From: Diploscapter coronatus
Taxonomy: Eukaryota > Nematoda > Chromadorea > Rhabditida > Rhabditidae
Direction: 5' to 3'
DNA length: 64,000 nt
NCBI GenBank assembly: GCA_964036155.1
Contig: OZ038422.1
Location: forward strand, 48,445,201 to 48,509,200
A model generated the notes under the pieces. That model did not search any database. It saw only the letters and a list, made by a program, of their open reading frames with translations, and was not told the DNA's origin. Position 1 is the stretch's first letter, and every line of letters starts with the position of its first letter. Positions 12,906-25,243 of this stretch are shown in pieces. The position numbers were made by a program, and so were the translations under genes.

Positions 12906-14156
12906 GCTGCTGAATATTTGATAGCGTTATTTTCTCAAAGTAGTTCATTTGATTGCCTGCAGCTCGTTTAGCACCGATCCCAACATACGGCATCGCGACT
13001 TTTTGAAATACTTCGAAAGAGAAATTACCAGTTTATTGTTTCATCAAATTCGAACGAAATAGTTTCCTAAATGACCGAAATTTACTCATTTTTGACAAAC
13101 AAGAAAAATTGAAACCACAGATCAAATATTGAAATTATAGAGGCGATGAGAGTTGGAAGAACCGAGGTACAAAGGTGATTTGAATAAGAAAAAGGCACGC
13201 GAGTGCATGATTGCCTATAATACAATGATAGATCGCTTTATATTCAGACTTGGGAAATTTCGAGCCGCATGAAATGAGATAGCATGCCTAATCAAGAGAG
13301 AAAAACATCATCTTTCTTTCGGTCTCTCAATAAGACATACTGCCTTTTTCGTGCGGGTTGACTGCGATTCGAAGTTTTCCAAATCTGTTTATATTGGTCA
13401 TTTCGCATTGATTTCCTGAGAAAGGAGGAAAGCGATAATAAAATAATGATAACGGAAGAGAAAACGCACACTGTGCAAGAAATACTTGCATAGTTTGTAG
13501 AAGAGAAGTACAGATGAAAATAGAGTGTGTAAAAGAATATTTTATCTAGAAAGGTCAAAAATTGCACAAAAAATGGGAAGAATATGGACGTGATATGCCT
13601 AGGGGGTAGGAAGAAAAGAGACATTGAGCAGAGAATGAAGGTGTTATCAAAGTTGTCTAATGGGGCAATAGGGGAGTAGCCATCTAGTGCCTCTCAATTG
13701 CATTGCATCAGTTTTCCTGATACTACAAATACACAAACATAATGGGGAAGAGAAAGGAAATACCATAATAAATGCTCTGCACAATCTGAATTATTACTCA
13801 CCTGAGATCGGCTTCCAATTTGTCAATGGTAGATACTGGATTTGTTTAAAATTTTTGCAATTGAGTAAAGACTTCCAATGAAGTAAAATTTTATTGTTTT
13901 GTAGATACTTATGATCATTAAAATAATAAATCGTCATAATCACAACGGTTGAAAAGATATAGATAAAGCATAAATAGTGAAATATGTACAATTTTTCATG
14001 TAATATCTTCAACGATAATGGTAATTCGGAAATACTTGTCTAAAATTTAATTAATGTGAGAACATTGTCATCAGAATGTCAATTACAAACTGTCATAATA
14101 CAACAATACTAAGAAAAATAGTTAAAGAATTAGCAAGAATCAATTTTGATAACGAA
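12906..14156. other. intergenic, nothing recognised
   Basis: Sequence between the carboxypeptidase start and the outer edge of the left inverted arm. Open frames such as 13292-13624 are low-complexity and unsupported. The carboxypeptidase promoter should lie in the part near 12900. Confidence 0.5.
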
Positions 14157-14658
14157 AATCGAAGCTTAAATATCAGTATGCATAATTTAATCAGATACAT
14201 GAAAATTAAAACAACTACCATTAATGTGTTCAGATAAAATCATTGAAGAGCCAATGAGAGTAACTATCTCTTTTATGATTTGATGCAATGAAGTTGAAAT
14301 TGACAAATGAGTTTTCACACCATTATATAAAAACTGATTATAAAATCATATGTCGAAATTGGCATATTGACTAGAAAGAAGGTTGGCATTTTATTGTTTT
14401 ATGTTTAGATTTACAGATAAATTATTTATTTATGAACTAGTCTTATCACAAGCATACTTTATGAAATAATATTTTTATTTTTTAAAGATCATTTATTGAG
14501 GTTAGAAATTTGACATTTGTTATGCAATTGTAGCTATATTTTGATTCGATGATGGATGAATCTGATTACTATGATTACTGCGGCTGACCATTAACGTCAA
14601 AGGTCTCAGGCTATTGTTCCTTCTGAAATTCATGTCAGCTGAATTAAGAATTGCACAA

Positions 14659-17657
14659 TTAACATCTAGAAATTAGCCTTTTTAATATTATAATTTCATA
14701 CATTTTCGAGAAATATTGTCTAATGGCTTGGCGTCGTTTCGGACTGGCAACTATAAACGAAAGTGGCATAGTTATGCACAACAAGCATGCATCAAATAGT
14801 CGTGAAAACATGAAAATTGCCATATATTCGACGAAATTGTTATTTATACTTGGCATTTCAAGTTTTTTTTCATCTTGAACACTGTTTAAATTAGGACATA
14901 ACCATAATACTGGCCAGCTGATCGTTAATGTCTAAATTAATTTGTATGATTATTTTTGTATGTGAAATAACTATATAATTTCAAATGTTGTAAATCCAAT
15001 AACAATACAAAAATGAATTTAGTTGTACTGGCAGTAACCCCTATCCACAAAATGGGTGTATTTCACTGCAGACCAAAGATTTTGGTGCGCAGTGACCATT
15101 CCCCGTTTATCATCTTCGGATTAAAGTGTCCCTTAAATCTTTTCCTCACTGATTTCAATCTCAATACTATTTCTTCGATAATGTTATAACCACGATGAAT
15201 TAGAGTTGAATTGATATTTGAAAAAGCCCAGTTAAAAAGTTAAGCCTTAAAGGGTATCCCGGATCAGGTTTTGCATCCTGTCCCTGTGATGTCCAAGTTT
15301 AACAGCCAAAGAAGTTGAATAAACCAGCTGTGTTTAATTTACTTACATGCTGCATACATAAAGGCATCATCATGTATAATATTCTTCGAGCATCAGATTT
15401 ATGTTTTGGATTTGTCGATAATCTTGCCAAATCGCGAAATTTGAAATATAGAACAAAGTAGAGAAGCGACGCAAAAAGAGCCAGAATATCCAAAGAAAAG
15501 AATGATATTAACTAAATATATTGAATTATTATGCGATTTCTAATGCATCAAAAATAAAATATTGTGAAGTAACGTAAGAAAGGGTTATCACAGTGTCGAA
15601 CAAACTTATTGGATAACCTTCATTCGGTGTCGACATCAAAAATTCCGAAATCTGTACTCTGCACTGATCGAATTTAGCTGAATTTTGAAAACATATATTG
15701 TACGAGGAAAACATGAAATTATGCTAAATCTCAGCCAAATCTGAAGAAGTGCAAGCGACTTTTCTAACCGTTGACACACAGGATAGAGGATAGGTGACTC
15801 GGAACTTTTGTCTCCTATTATATCATAACTAGAGAGGCCAAGTGGTTTTTTTTTTCGAAAAGCCAATGACACGATTATTTAGGGCGTATTTTATTGCCTT
15901 AATTAGCGTCTTGGTTTCATGAAACTATCAACTAATTAACGATAATTGAAACGTAAAAAAAACTTCATGCATTCTTTCTCTTCCTTGAAAGAAGTAGACT
16001 TGGCCTCTCTAATCATAACACTTTACGCATGGTTAAAGTATTGGAAACGCGGTGTCTTCAACTTACAAATAGAATTGGTCCATATTCTAATTTTTCATAG
16101 TAAAGCATAAACACGACTATAATCAAATGCACTACATTTAGAATTATCGCAAGCGATATAATATAACGAATGAGTATTTTCAAATTATCCCTGCAATTTT
16201 CATTGTATTAATAATGCAACTGGTTTTCACTTACTTGGTAAGCAGATTTGTTAGCCGTGGTAGTCCATACATGAGCACAAGTCGTTGGATAATAAGGCAG
16301 ATACTAAGCAATTCTACGGCTGGACTCACTATCGGAACTAAGAAGAAGAAGAAAATGAGGAAATAACTCATCCATATGATAAGTTGCATCGCAAAATATA
16401 AGCCTAGCATAAAGATAACCTGTAATTGATGGAATGATGAAATGGCTTTTGTATATATGACGCTATGATGAAATGAGAAAATGATAGTATGACGTTTCAA
16501 ATCGAGAGTATTTATGAAATAGTGTAGGCAATAATCGAACTTCAAACGTTTCCAATTCAATAACTCATTTCGTCATTTGCGAAATTCTTACCAATTTACT
16601 AATATCACTAGGATTGTGTTCAGCTAAGTCTAAATTACTTTTTTAAAAATTAATGTAAAGTGACGGTCAAAAGTTTGGAACAATTGTGATTATGAATGTA
16701 GCCTGGTAGGGCCAATAATTGTAGACCAATTTGAGTAAAGATCGGCAAGAATTCTCAATATGCAGTGTAACGGGATCGAACTGTGATTACGATCACTGTC
16801 TCTATCCCTAAACTCTCTCATCTCTAACTTTGCATGCTTTTCCTTTGCCATGACAGTTCCTTTTCAGTCTTACCAGAGGATTTCCTTTCTGAACAACACC
16901 TAGATGCAAGCTTGCTTTCTCCTGTTCCCCCTCTCACTATACTATTGGATCCGTGTACTCTCTCTGTCGAGTGTTGAACATGGATTCTATCTCCTAATCT
17001 CTAAACTCTCAATTATACTAGGAGAATTAATACAATGCTCGGAAGTCTAAGTATTCTATATCCCAGCGGACGAAAAAGTGCTGCAACTGAGAAGAATATG
17101 TGTGAAATTTCATTCTAATTAATCCGCAATTATGAAACATGCCAGTCTGCATTCATAACGATCATTTTTCAAAATTTTCGATCGCGACTGTATAGAGAAT
17201 TTTAACGAATGCGAATTACCAAGCAAATGTGACACGCATGCAGCCATAAAAAATGTGACAAATGTTGTTAATAAGAATATAGCTGATACAGCCATAAGGT
17301 AATCTGCCAGTCTTCTCATTTTATGATATATTGGGTAGTAAGGCGCCTATAATCAATGATTTTATGATATTTGTCAAATAAGTCAAATTACATTCTTTAG
17401 TTCCAATAATTCGCTATCGGAAATTCTTAAGAGTAGATTAGGTATAATAATTGGAAAAATAAATATAATGAGGATAATAATCCACTTCAAGGACATATCT
17501 CCGACTAGTTTAATGGATTCAATAGCATTGAACTCTGAAATATCATATTCTAATTAAGACCCTACAAAAGGTTTCATATAGTGATATTATTATGGAAATT
17601 TTTTTATTCCTTCAATTAATATATCTTACCAATATTATCATATTTTCCTGCTTCCAT
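14659..17657 (-). CDS. seven-transmembrane chemoreceptor-like protein, intact copy
   Basis: Nine exons starting at the ATG at 17657 join with consistent phase to about 400 residues. Hydrophobic segments fall in exons 2 (WIIILIIFIFPIIIPNLLL), 3, 5, 6, 8 and 9, giving seven helices. Exon 5 ends the third helix with LLSICLIIQRLVLMY, and exon 9 carries a TM7-type ending, LSFIVASPKRRQAIRQYF. The last exon begins at the acceptor TTTAG near 14926 and reads without a break to the stop at 14659. The donor of intron 7 (GACACT then GTGATA) is weak but present. MITE B lies in intron 3 and MITE A in intron 6. The class is nematode serpentine receptor, subfamily unknown. The second copy in the right arm is damaged, so this one probably carries the function. 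Confidence 0.75.
15062..15095. repeat. short fold-back element, copy 1
   Basis: A small palindrome built on CACTGC...GGTGCGCAGTGA, shared with the right arm (23990-24022) and with an unrelated site at 34905-34947. It lies in the intron before the last receptor exon. Confidence 0.55.
15830..16011. mobile_element. MITE family A, copy 2, in the left-arm receptor intron
   Basis: Clean example of the family: TA, then GAGAGGCCAAGT, an AT-rich interior of about 150 bp, then ACTTGGCCTCTC and TA. The TA duplication and short terminal inverted repeats indicate a non-autonomous Tc1/mariner-type transposon. It lies in intron 6 of the receptor gene, mirrored by the copy at 23092-23252. Confidence 0.85.
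16656..17192. mobile_element. MITE family B, left-arm copy, in receptor intron 3
   Basis: About 537 bp bounded by TA with terminal inverted repeats of about 45 bp: AAGTGACGGTCAAAAGTTT at one end, and the complement of CAGTCGCGATCGAAAATTT at the other. The terminal sequence resembles Tc1-like transposon ends (CAGTGGCGGTCAAAAGT form). No transposase frame is left. The same element occupies the same intron in the right arm (21908-22441). Confidence 0.85.
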
Positions 17658-18393
17658 AGATAAAATAATTGAAAAATTAGACAATTTTATAAGTACCAAT
17701 AGAGTCGAAATTTATCGCGCTTTATCTAATACGTTCTAGAAAACTCCAATTTATATACTTCAATCGACAGGTGAATTAGAACGACATTAACAAAGATATA
17801 TTTATACCATTCTCTTCGTCTTGATACGAAAATATCATCGACGTTCAAATTCCATTAATATTTAATGAAAAGATATTTTTATATTATGAACTATGAGGAA
17901 GTAAATACTGTATACTCTTTGTTCCTAACTCTTGCTCTCCACTATATGATAGATGAATATTTTCCAGAAATGAGTACTCATCAGACTTTTTATTTAATAT
18001 TGTCATAATCAAATATACATTATTCGATAGTACATTTTCAGAAAAAAAAACTGAAGATAACAATAACTTTACCCTTTATCAATAAAACTTGTAATGAGTG
18101 AAAGATACGATCTGATTCTCAATTAATATGCAGTTATTTGGTAGTCATTTGAAATATTCACTAAAGAGAAATCTATAATTGTTATTTCGTGCTTTGTGTT
18201 TAGATTTACAGACAAGTTATTTATTATTTATGAAACAAGTATTTTCATAGAATATTTTATATTCGAAATACCATTTATATAAGCGCAAAGACGTAAAACA
18301 GGGAAAGTCAAGTTAAAAATAATTTTACTAGCAAATGAACGAATTGATATTTTAAATAGACTAATAAGACCTGTCTCAAAATTATGAACGTAC

Positions 18394-18690
18394 CAAACAG
18401 ATCGAAGTCGCTTTCCTCCAAGTAATCCGGCAAATGCTTCGTGAGTCCGGCCTGAAATAAATGATATATTTTTAAAATATAATTTAGCATACGCATTCGT
18501 TGACGAGTCGACCTGTTAGCAGGAGCATTTCGATTACGCAATACTCCCCCACCTCGGCAGTGTCCTTTCATTTGCCAAGTTCTTAATTTCATCATTTATT
18601 TTTTCCAAATTAGCTCTAGATCCTTGATCACTTACCGACTTTGACGATCCAGGTGTCGGCGTTCAACTTGGCGAATGAACTACCGTAATT
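18394..18690 (-). other. possible two-exon coding fragment, unknown protein
   Basis: Two minus-strand pieces (18636-18690 and 18394-18451) each have an AG acceptor and a GT donor with matching phase. Joined, they read NYGSSFAKLNADTWIVKVG followed by RTHEAFAGLLGGKRLRSV. The composition is protein-like, but I recognise no family and find no flanking exons. The last donor lies about 30 bp from the inner edge of the left arm, so the gene may have been cut by the duplication. This could also be chance. Confidence 0.3.
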
Positions 18691-19015
18691 CTGCTATAAC
18701 CTATCCCCTGTGGCAGATCTACACTATTTCGTGCATTACTACATTAGTACGTTGCTACTTTTTCGTTTCTGTATTTACAAATAGCTGTATTTTGATGCGG
18801 GTAAAATACGTGTAGGTTTGAATGAAACTGACAAAATCAACGAAGAACGAGATTTCTGCAGACTTCGCAGATTTCACTCTCTCGGGTCAGTGGGTCAAAA
18901 GATACATTCGAAGACAAGCGGATTCATTTATAAAAGCCCTATTATGTCTCATTTCAGTTTTAATAATCGCTTCCAATATATATTTAATATAAATTAGGAT
19001 GTTTTAGATAGCCAT

Positions 19016-19742
19016 ATGAGTTATTCGGTCGCCTATGCGGTCATATTTCTTTGCATAGTCTTCGAGGCTAACGCTTTGTGGTGCAACGTGACATTGAAAT
19101 TCGAGAATGACGGTCATCAGAAGGTAGGATGATAATTTTACAATACTATGCATTATCATAAAATTTCTCCAAGTTAATTAAAACCCGTTTAACCTTGTTT
19201 TAAAATCTGGTAGCTAGGAAGAAATCTCCGAAACCTAATACATTAGAACTCCAATTCACCTACCAACTCTATGCTATAATGGTAAAATGATTTGAATTGG
19301 GATTATTGCCAATTAACAATCCATTTTTCATTTAAAATAAACTTAAAAAAGTGATAATAATAAATATATGTACTTATTAAACTATCTTAGGCGCGAGTAG
19401 ACGTCGTAATTCCTGGCATGGAGCTAGAATCGGACCCGATTTTCTTCAACCAGTACAAGGACAAGAAGCATGTCACAGTGACTGGCGAGAACTGCGAAAA
19501 GGCCCCCTGGATCTTCACCACTAAGCAGTATGACCCAAAACAGGAAAAATGGATCGTCAAAAAGACCGTCAAAGTCAGATACGCCGGGAATGGGTGGTAA
19601 GGATTATAAGTTTTTAAAAATTGTTTACTTCATGCCCTCAGGACATCCGGAAAATCAAAACGTTTTCAGGGTCAGAGGCGTGATCAAGGATAACTACGAT
19701 TTGATCTTCCTGGACCGATACGGAATTATTACGAGCAGTTAA
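19016..19742 (+). CDS. small secreted protein, unknown family
   Basis: Three exons (19016-19123, 19391-19596, 19670-19742) join in phase to 128 residues. Residues 1-21 form a signal peptide (YAVIFLCIVFEANA). The mature part starts LWCNVTLKFENDG, contains two cysteines (CNV and GENCEK), alternates polar and hydrophobic residues as in beta strands, and ends RYGIITSS. A potential N-glycosylation site (NVT) follows the cleavage site. AATAAA at 19755-19760 closes the gene. GC content of the exons is clearly higher than the surroundings. It stands alone in the spacer between the two inverted arms. I do not recognise the family; a small secreted nematode beta-sandwich protein is only an impression. 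Confidence 0.8.
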
Positions 19743-19815
19743 ACTGTATTTTTAAATAAAAAATATTTATTTTGTTTTTTTTTAATAAACAATACAATTT
19801 TAAATCTTCACTCAC

Positions 19816-19915
19816 CCTTCGATTGCAAACAATTTCCCATTTGCAACAACAAATGAATGATAACATCTTGCATAATTCATATCAGTGACTCGAGAAATTC
19901 GATTGTCAACTGGGG
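19816..19915 (-). other. isolated Kelch-repeat-like exon
   Basis: On the minus strand an exon bounded by an acceptor (CCCTCAG) and a donor (GTGAGTG) reads MNYARCYHSFVVANGKLFAI after a short leader. This fits the end of a Kelch blade (M..R..HS.VV.NGKLFAIGG), although the second Gly of the usual GG is replaced by Glu before the splice. No neighbouring Kelch exon was found on this strand, and the nearby exons at 18636-18690 do not join in phase. It is likely a remnant, overlapping the 3' flank of the secreted-protein gene on the opposite strand. Confidence 0.4.
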
Positions 19916-21907
19916 CTGAGGGATCGAAACACAGACAGAATTTTAATGTACTAGGGTATCTAGATATAGTCGACTCTGAGTAAGTGAATACTGCATACAT
20001 TTTGCAACTTCGCTCGCTCAGGTTCCGCCCACTTTTTCCTACCCTACGAATTGCGTCATTCTCCCCATTTTCAAACGAGTTTCGCAATTTTTTTTTCGAT
20101 TTTTCTTGACATTTTCGCGAAAAATCTTTATAATTATATCCTAATTATCTCTGATTGATCAATTAACCCTCTTTAATGTTTGCTGTTCACTTTTCTTGTT
20201 TTTCTAGCTATTTTTTCCTCTCAACTCAGGACCCATTTTCATTGAGTTAATTGTCGATTCCTCCAAGATGCAGATGTTGTTGCCGTCATCAGGTCATTCA
20301 AATTGCAAATTGATGAACAGACAGTCGCTGATCAGATGTTTTCATGAAAATTGTCAAATTTGCATGAAAAAATACGAAATTTACGATCGAAAAATGAACA
20401 GCAAGCATTAAGGAGTTAATTGGCCAGTTATCTCGTTAATTAGGTGCAATATTCAATTAGTTGGAAACGATAAACTAACTACTTTTCGTTTTCAAACATT
20501 AAAAATAAATATGCCTTGCTATTCTCGTGATTAGACTAACCAACAACAATGTAATAATCGAGCTTTAAATTTTCAATTTAACTTGGAATACTTACTATAG
20601 TTTGTTTTATTTCAGAAGAAACAATAGACTAATTCCGATAAGAAGCAGCAATAATCAGAATTTACCAACATCGCGTCAAAATAGTATCTTCGAAGTGCAA
20701 TGATATTTTTCGTATATTGGTCTATTTAAAATATCAATTCGTTCATTTGTTAGTAAAATTATTTTTAACTTGACTTTCTCTGTTTTACGTCTTTGCATTT
20801 ATATAAATGGTATTTCGAATATAAAATATCAGCTCATATGATATTCTGTGAAAAATACTGCTTTTTCATAAATAATAAATAACTTGTCTGTAAATCTCAA
20901 CACAAAGTACAAAATAATAATTATAGACGTCTCTTTAGTGAATATTTCAAATGGCTACCAAACAACTGCATACTAATTGAAAATCAGATCGTACCTTTAA
21001 CTTATTAAAGATTTTATTGATAAAGAGTAAAAGTATTGTTATCTTCAGTTTTTTTTTCTGAAAATATTATCAAGCAACATACTTGATGGTGATAATATTA
21101 GATAAAAAGTCTGGTGAATATTCATTTCTGGAAAAAAAAACATTCGCTTTTCATATAGTGGGGAGCAAGAGTTAGGAACAAAGAGTATACAGTATCTACT
21201 TCCTCACAGTCCATAATATAAAATATATCTTTTCATTAAATATTAATGGAATTTAAACGTCGATGATATTTTCGTATCAAGACAAAGAAAATGGTATAAA
21301 TATATCTTTGTTAATGTCGTTCTAATTCACCTGTCGGTTGAAGTATATAACTTGAAGTCTTTCTAGAATGTATCAAGACAGCGCGATAAATTTCGACTCT
21401 ATTGGTACTTATAAAATTGTCTAATTTTTCAATTATTTTATCTATGGAGATGGAAGAACATAATAATAGCAGTAAGATATACTAATTTAAGGGATAAAAA
21501 AATCTTCATAATAATATCGCTATATGAAAAATTTTATAGGGTCTTAATTAAAGCACGATTTTCAGCGTTAGATGTTATTGATCCCATTAAACTAATCCAA
21601 GATAGACCCTTGGAGTTGATTATTGCCTTCATTATATTTATGTTTCTAATTATTATATCTAATCTATTGTTAAGAATTTCCGACAGAGAATTATCGGATT
21701 TAAAGGATGTAATTTGAGTTATTTGACAAATGTCATAAAAGCATTGATTATAGGCACCCTATTACCCAATATATTATCAAATGAGAAGATTCGCAAACTT
21801 CTTTCCAACTGTGTTAACTGCATTACTGTTAATGATATTGACCACTGATTTTATATTTATATTATTGACACATTTGTTTGGTAATTCGCACTTGTTAAAA
21901 TTCTCTA

Positions 21908-22441
21908 TACAGTGGCGGTAAAAAGTTTTGAAAAGTTATCACTATGAGTGCAGACTGGTATGTTTCATAGTTGCGGATTAATTAGAATGAAACTCCGCAC
22001 ACATATTCTTCTCAGTTGTAACACTTTTTTATTCGCTGAGGTATAGAAATATCTTGACTTTCGAACATTGTATTAATTCTCTTAGTATGATTGAGATTTT
22101 AGAGATTAGGAGATAGAGTCCATGTTCAACACTCAACATAGAGAGTATGCGGATCCAATAGTTTAGTGAGAGGGGGAATAAGAGAAAACAAGCTTGCAGT
22201 TAGGCGTTGTTCAGAAAGGAAATCCTGATAAAACTGAAAAAGGACTGTCATGGCAAGGGGAGGAGCATGCAAAGTTAAAGATGAGAGTTAGGAATAGAGA
22301 GAGTGATTATAATCAGTTCGATCCCGTTACACGGTGTATTGAGAATTCTTGCCAATTTTCATTCGAATTGGTCTACAATTATTGGCCCTACCAGGCTACA
22401 TTCATAATCACAATTGTTCCAAACTTTTGACCGCCACTGTA
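21908..22441. mobile_element. MITE family B, right-arm copy
   Basis: Mirror copy of the element at 16656-17192. It starts TA CAGTGGCGGTAAAAAGTTT and ends ...AAACTTTTGACCGCCACTG TA, giving clear terminal inverted repeats and a TA target site. About 534 bp, no transposase. Confidence 0.85.
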
Positions 22442-23091
22442 CACTCATTTTTAGAAAAGTAGTTTAGGCTTATTTTGGAGTCCTGATAATACAATTATTG
22501 ATTTGGTAAGAAGTTCGCAAATGACGAAATGAGTTCTTGAATTGGAAACGTTTGAAGTTTTATTATTACCTACACTATCTTATAAATACTCTCGATTTAA
22601 AACGTCATACTATTATTTTCTCATTTCATCATAGCGTCATATATACAAAAAAGCCATTTCATCATTCCATCAATTACAGGTTGGCAGTTTGTTAAATTAC
22701 TATTTTTCGGTGCAAAATAAAATATTTGCTTTTTATTTCTTCATTTGCTTCCCCTTCTTGATTCCGATAGTGAGTTCAGCCGTAGCATTGCTTAGCATCT
22801 GCCTTATTATCCAACGAATTGTGCTCATATATGAATCATCACGATTAACAAATTGGCTTACCAAGTAAGTGAAAAGCCATTTGCACTATTAATACAATGA
22901 AACTTGCAGGAATAACTTGAAAAGGATCATTCATTGGATTATGTCGTTTGCGATAATTCAAAATTTAATGTCTCTCATTATTGCAATCATTTTTACAGTT
23001 TTCAATAAAACCTTAGAATATGGACCAATTCTACTTGTAAGTTGAAGACATCACGTTTTCAATACTTTAGCCATGCGTAAAGTATTATGAT

Positions 23092-23252
23092 TAAAGAGGC
23101 CAAGTCTACTTCTTTCAAGAGAGAAAAAGAATGCATGAAATTTTTTTACGTTTCAATTATCGTTGATAGTTTCATGAAAAAAATATCAGTTAGGGTAATA
23201 AATGACGCCCGAAATGATGGTGTCATTGGTTCAAAAAAACTCGGCCTCTCTA
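23092..23252. mobile_element. MITE family A, copy 3, right arm
   Basis: TA, AAGAGGCCAAGTC, about 135 bp, then ACTCGGCCTCTC and TA. Mirror partner of 15830-16011, and about 20 bp shorter. Confidence 0.8.
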
Positions 23253-23989
23253 GTTATGATACAATAGGAGACAAAAGTTTCGAGTTACCTATCCTCTATC
23301 CTGTGTGTCAATGTTTAGAAAAGTCTCTTGCACTTCTTCAGATTTGGCTGAAACTTAGCAAAATTTCATGTTTTCCACGTACAATGTTTTCAAAAACCCA
23401 GCTAAATTCGATCAGTGCAGAGTACAGATTTTGGTATTTTTGATGTCGATACAGAATAAGGATTATCCAGCAATTTTGTTCGACACTGATAACCCTTTCT
23501 TACGTTACTTCATTCTATTCTATTCTTTATTTGTGATGCATTAGAAATCGCATAATAATTTAACATATTTAGGCATCATATGTATCTTTGGATATTCTGG
23601 CTCTCATTGCCTCGCTTCTATACTTTGTTATATATCTCAAATTTCGTGAATTGGGAAGATTATCATCGTCAAGTTCGAAATATAAGTCGGATAATCGAAG
23701 AATATTATATACCATGATACCTTTATTCGTGCAGTATGTAAGCAAATTGAATACAATTGATTTATTTGACCTCTTTGGCTGTTAGACTCGGACATCACAG
23801 GGACAGGATGCAAAACCTAATCCGGGATACCCTTTAAGGCTTAACTTTTTAACTAGGCTTTTTACAAATATCAATTCAACTCTAATTCATCGTGTTTATA
23901 ACATTTTCGAAGAAGTGGTATTGTGACTGAGATCAATGAGAAAAAGATTCAAGGGACACTTTAATCCGAGGATGATAAACGGGGAACAG

Positions 23990-24022
23990 TCACTGCGCAT
24001 CAAAATATTTGGTGCGCAGTGA
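23990..24022. repeat. short fold-back element, copy 2
   Basis: TCACTGCGCATCAAAA followed by TATTTGGTGCGCAGTGA: a near-perfect 33-bp palindrome. Partner of 15062-15095 and of the separate copy at 34905-34947, with the flanking GGGTGTATG shared as well. Confidence 0.65.
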
Positions 24023-25065
24023 CATACACCCATTTTGTGGATAGGGACTACTGCCAGTACAACTGAATTCATTTTTCTATTGAGTGATTTGACTTACGAC
24101 ATTTTAAAATTATATAGTTATTTCACATACAAAAATAATCATAAAAATTAATTTAGATATTAACGATCAGCTCGTCAGTAGTAGTATACTTATATAATAG
24201 TAATAATTTAAAGCGTTTTCAAAATGAAACAAAACTTTAAGAGTCAAACATGGATGGCATTTTTAACATATATGGGATTATTTTCGCATATTCACGACTA
24301 TTTGACGCATGCTTGTCGTGCATAACTATGCCACTTTCGTTTATAATTGCTAGTCCGAAACGACGCCAAGCCATTAGACAATATTTATCGAAAATGTATG
24401 AAATTATAATATTAAAAGTGATTAATTTCTAGATGTTAATTGCGTAACTCTTAGTTCAGCTGACAGGAATTTCACGATATTGACTTAACTTGCAAGAGTT
24501 AATTCGAATACTTTCAAATCTCAGAACTGTTTGAATCCGACGCCGATAAAGAAAACTTGCCAACAATGTTACTTTCTTAATTTTTATGACGAATTTCAGA
24601 AGGAACAATAGACTGAGACCTTTGACGTCCATGGTCAGCCGCAATAATCGTAATAATCAGATTCATTCATCATCGAATCAAAATATAGCTGTAATTGCAT
24701 AATAAATGTCAAATTTCTAACCCCAATAAATGATCTTCAAAAAATATTATTTCATAAAATATGCTTATGATAAGTCTAGTTCATAAATAAATAATTTGTC
24801 TGTAAATCTAAGCACAAAATAAAAAATGTCAGCATTCTTCCTAATCAATATGCCAAATTGCTGCGTATGATTTTATAATCAGTTTTTATATAATGGTGTA
24901 AAAACTCATATTTCAATTTTAACTTCATTGCATCAAATCATAAAAGAGATAATTACTCTCGTTGGCTCTTCAACGATTTTACCTGAGCACATTAATGGTA
25001 GTTGTTTTAATTTTCATGTATCTGATTAAATTATACATATTGATATTTAGGCTTAGATTTTATAG

Positions 25066-25243
25066 AGGTATTTGGAATAATATCCATTCGAATATGAACA
25101 CTTCACTCTCGTCTTTCTGCAATTATCCGAGAAAATCTTTCGCCTTTTACTAAAGATTTCCGTGCAGGAAGACAAACATGAGCTTGTTGATTTTTGGAAT
25201 CCCCTTGGAAAAGGGGAATAAAGATAAAGAGACATAGAAAAAC
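25066..25243 (-). repeat. dispersed repeat, copy 2
   Basis: Reverse-complement match of 3793-3975, starting directly at the outer edge of the right duplication arm. It may mark the point where the inverted copy was inserted. Confidence 0.7.

Larger units (their letters stand above)
14157..18363. repeat. left arm of a 4.2-kb inverted duplication
   Basis: This segment matches the reverse complement of about 20722-25065 along its full length. By eye, identity is 80-90 percent, with introns and flanks at least as conserved as exons. The match starts near CGAAGCTTAAATATCAG (outer edge) and stops near TTTAAATAGACT (inner edge). Both arms carry the same two MITE insertions at the same intron positions, so those insertions predate the duplication. 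It contains an apparently intact receptor gene. Confidence 0.9.
21444..24432 (+). pseudogene. chemoreceptor-like gene, damaged second copy
   Basis: Collinear with the intact receptor at 14659-17657 and sharing its exon order: first exon at 21444, TM1 exon ending RISDRELSDLKD, TM3 exon with SICLIIQRIVLIYE, TM5 exon LDILALIASLLYFVIYLKF, last exon SFIIASPKRRQAIRQYL. Two lesions are visible. At 23487/23488 the two bases GT that form the donor of intron 7 in the left copy are missing, and reading on reaches a stop. In the last exon an in-frame TAA lies at 24238-24240 where the left copy has GAA. Other exons stay open, so inactivation is recent or partial products are made. Assembly error is possible for the 2-bp gap but less so for both. 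Confidence 0.75.
20722..25065. repeat. right arm of the inverted duplication
   Basis: Reverse-complement partner of 14157-18363, separated from it by a 2.36-kb spacer. It carries the damaged receptor copy, one MITE B (21908-22441) and one MITE A (23092-23252). Its outer edge abuts the dispersed repeat at 25066, whereas the left arm's outer edge does not, which marks the breakpoint. Confidence 0.9.
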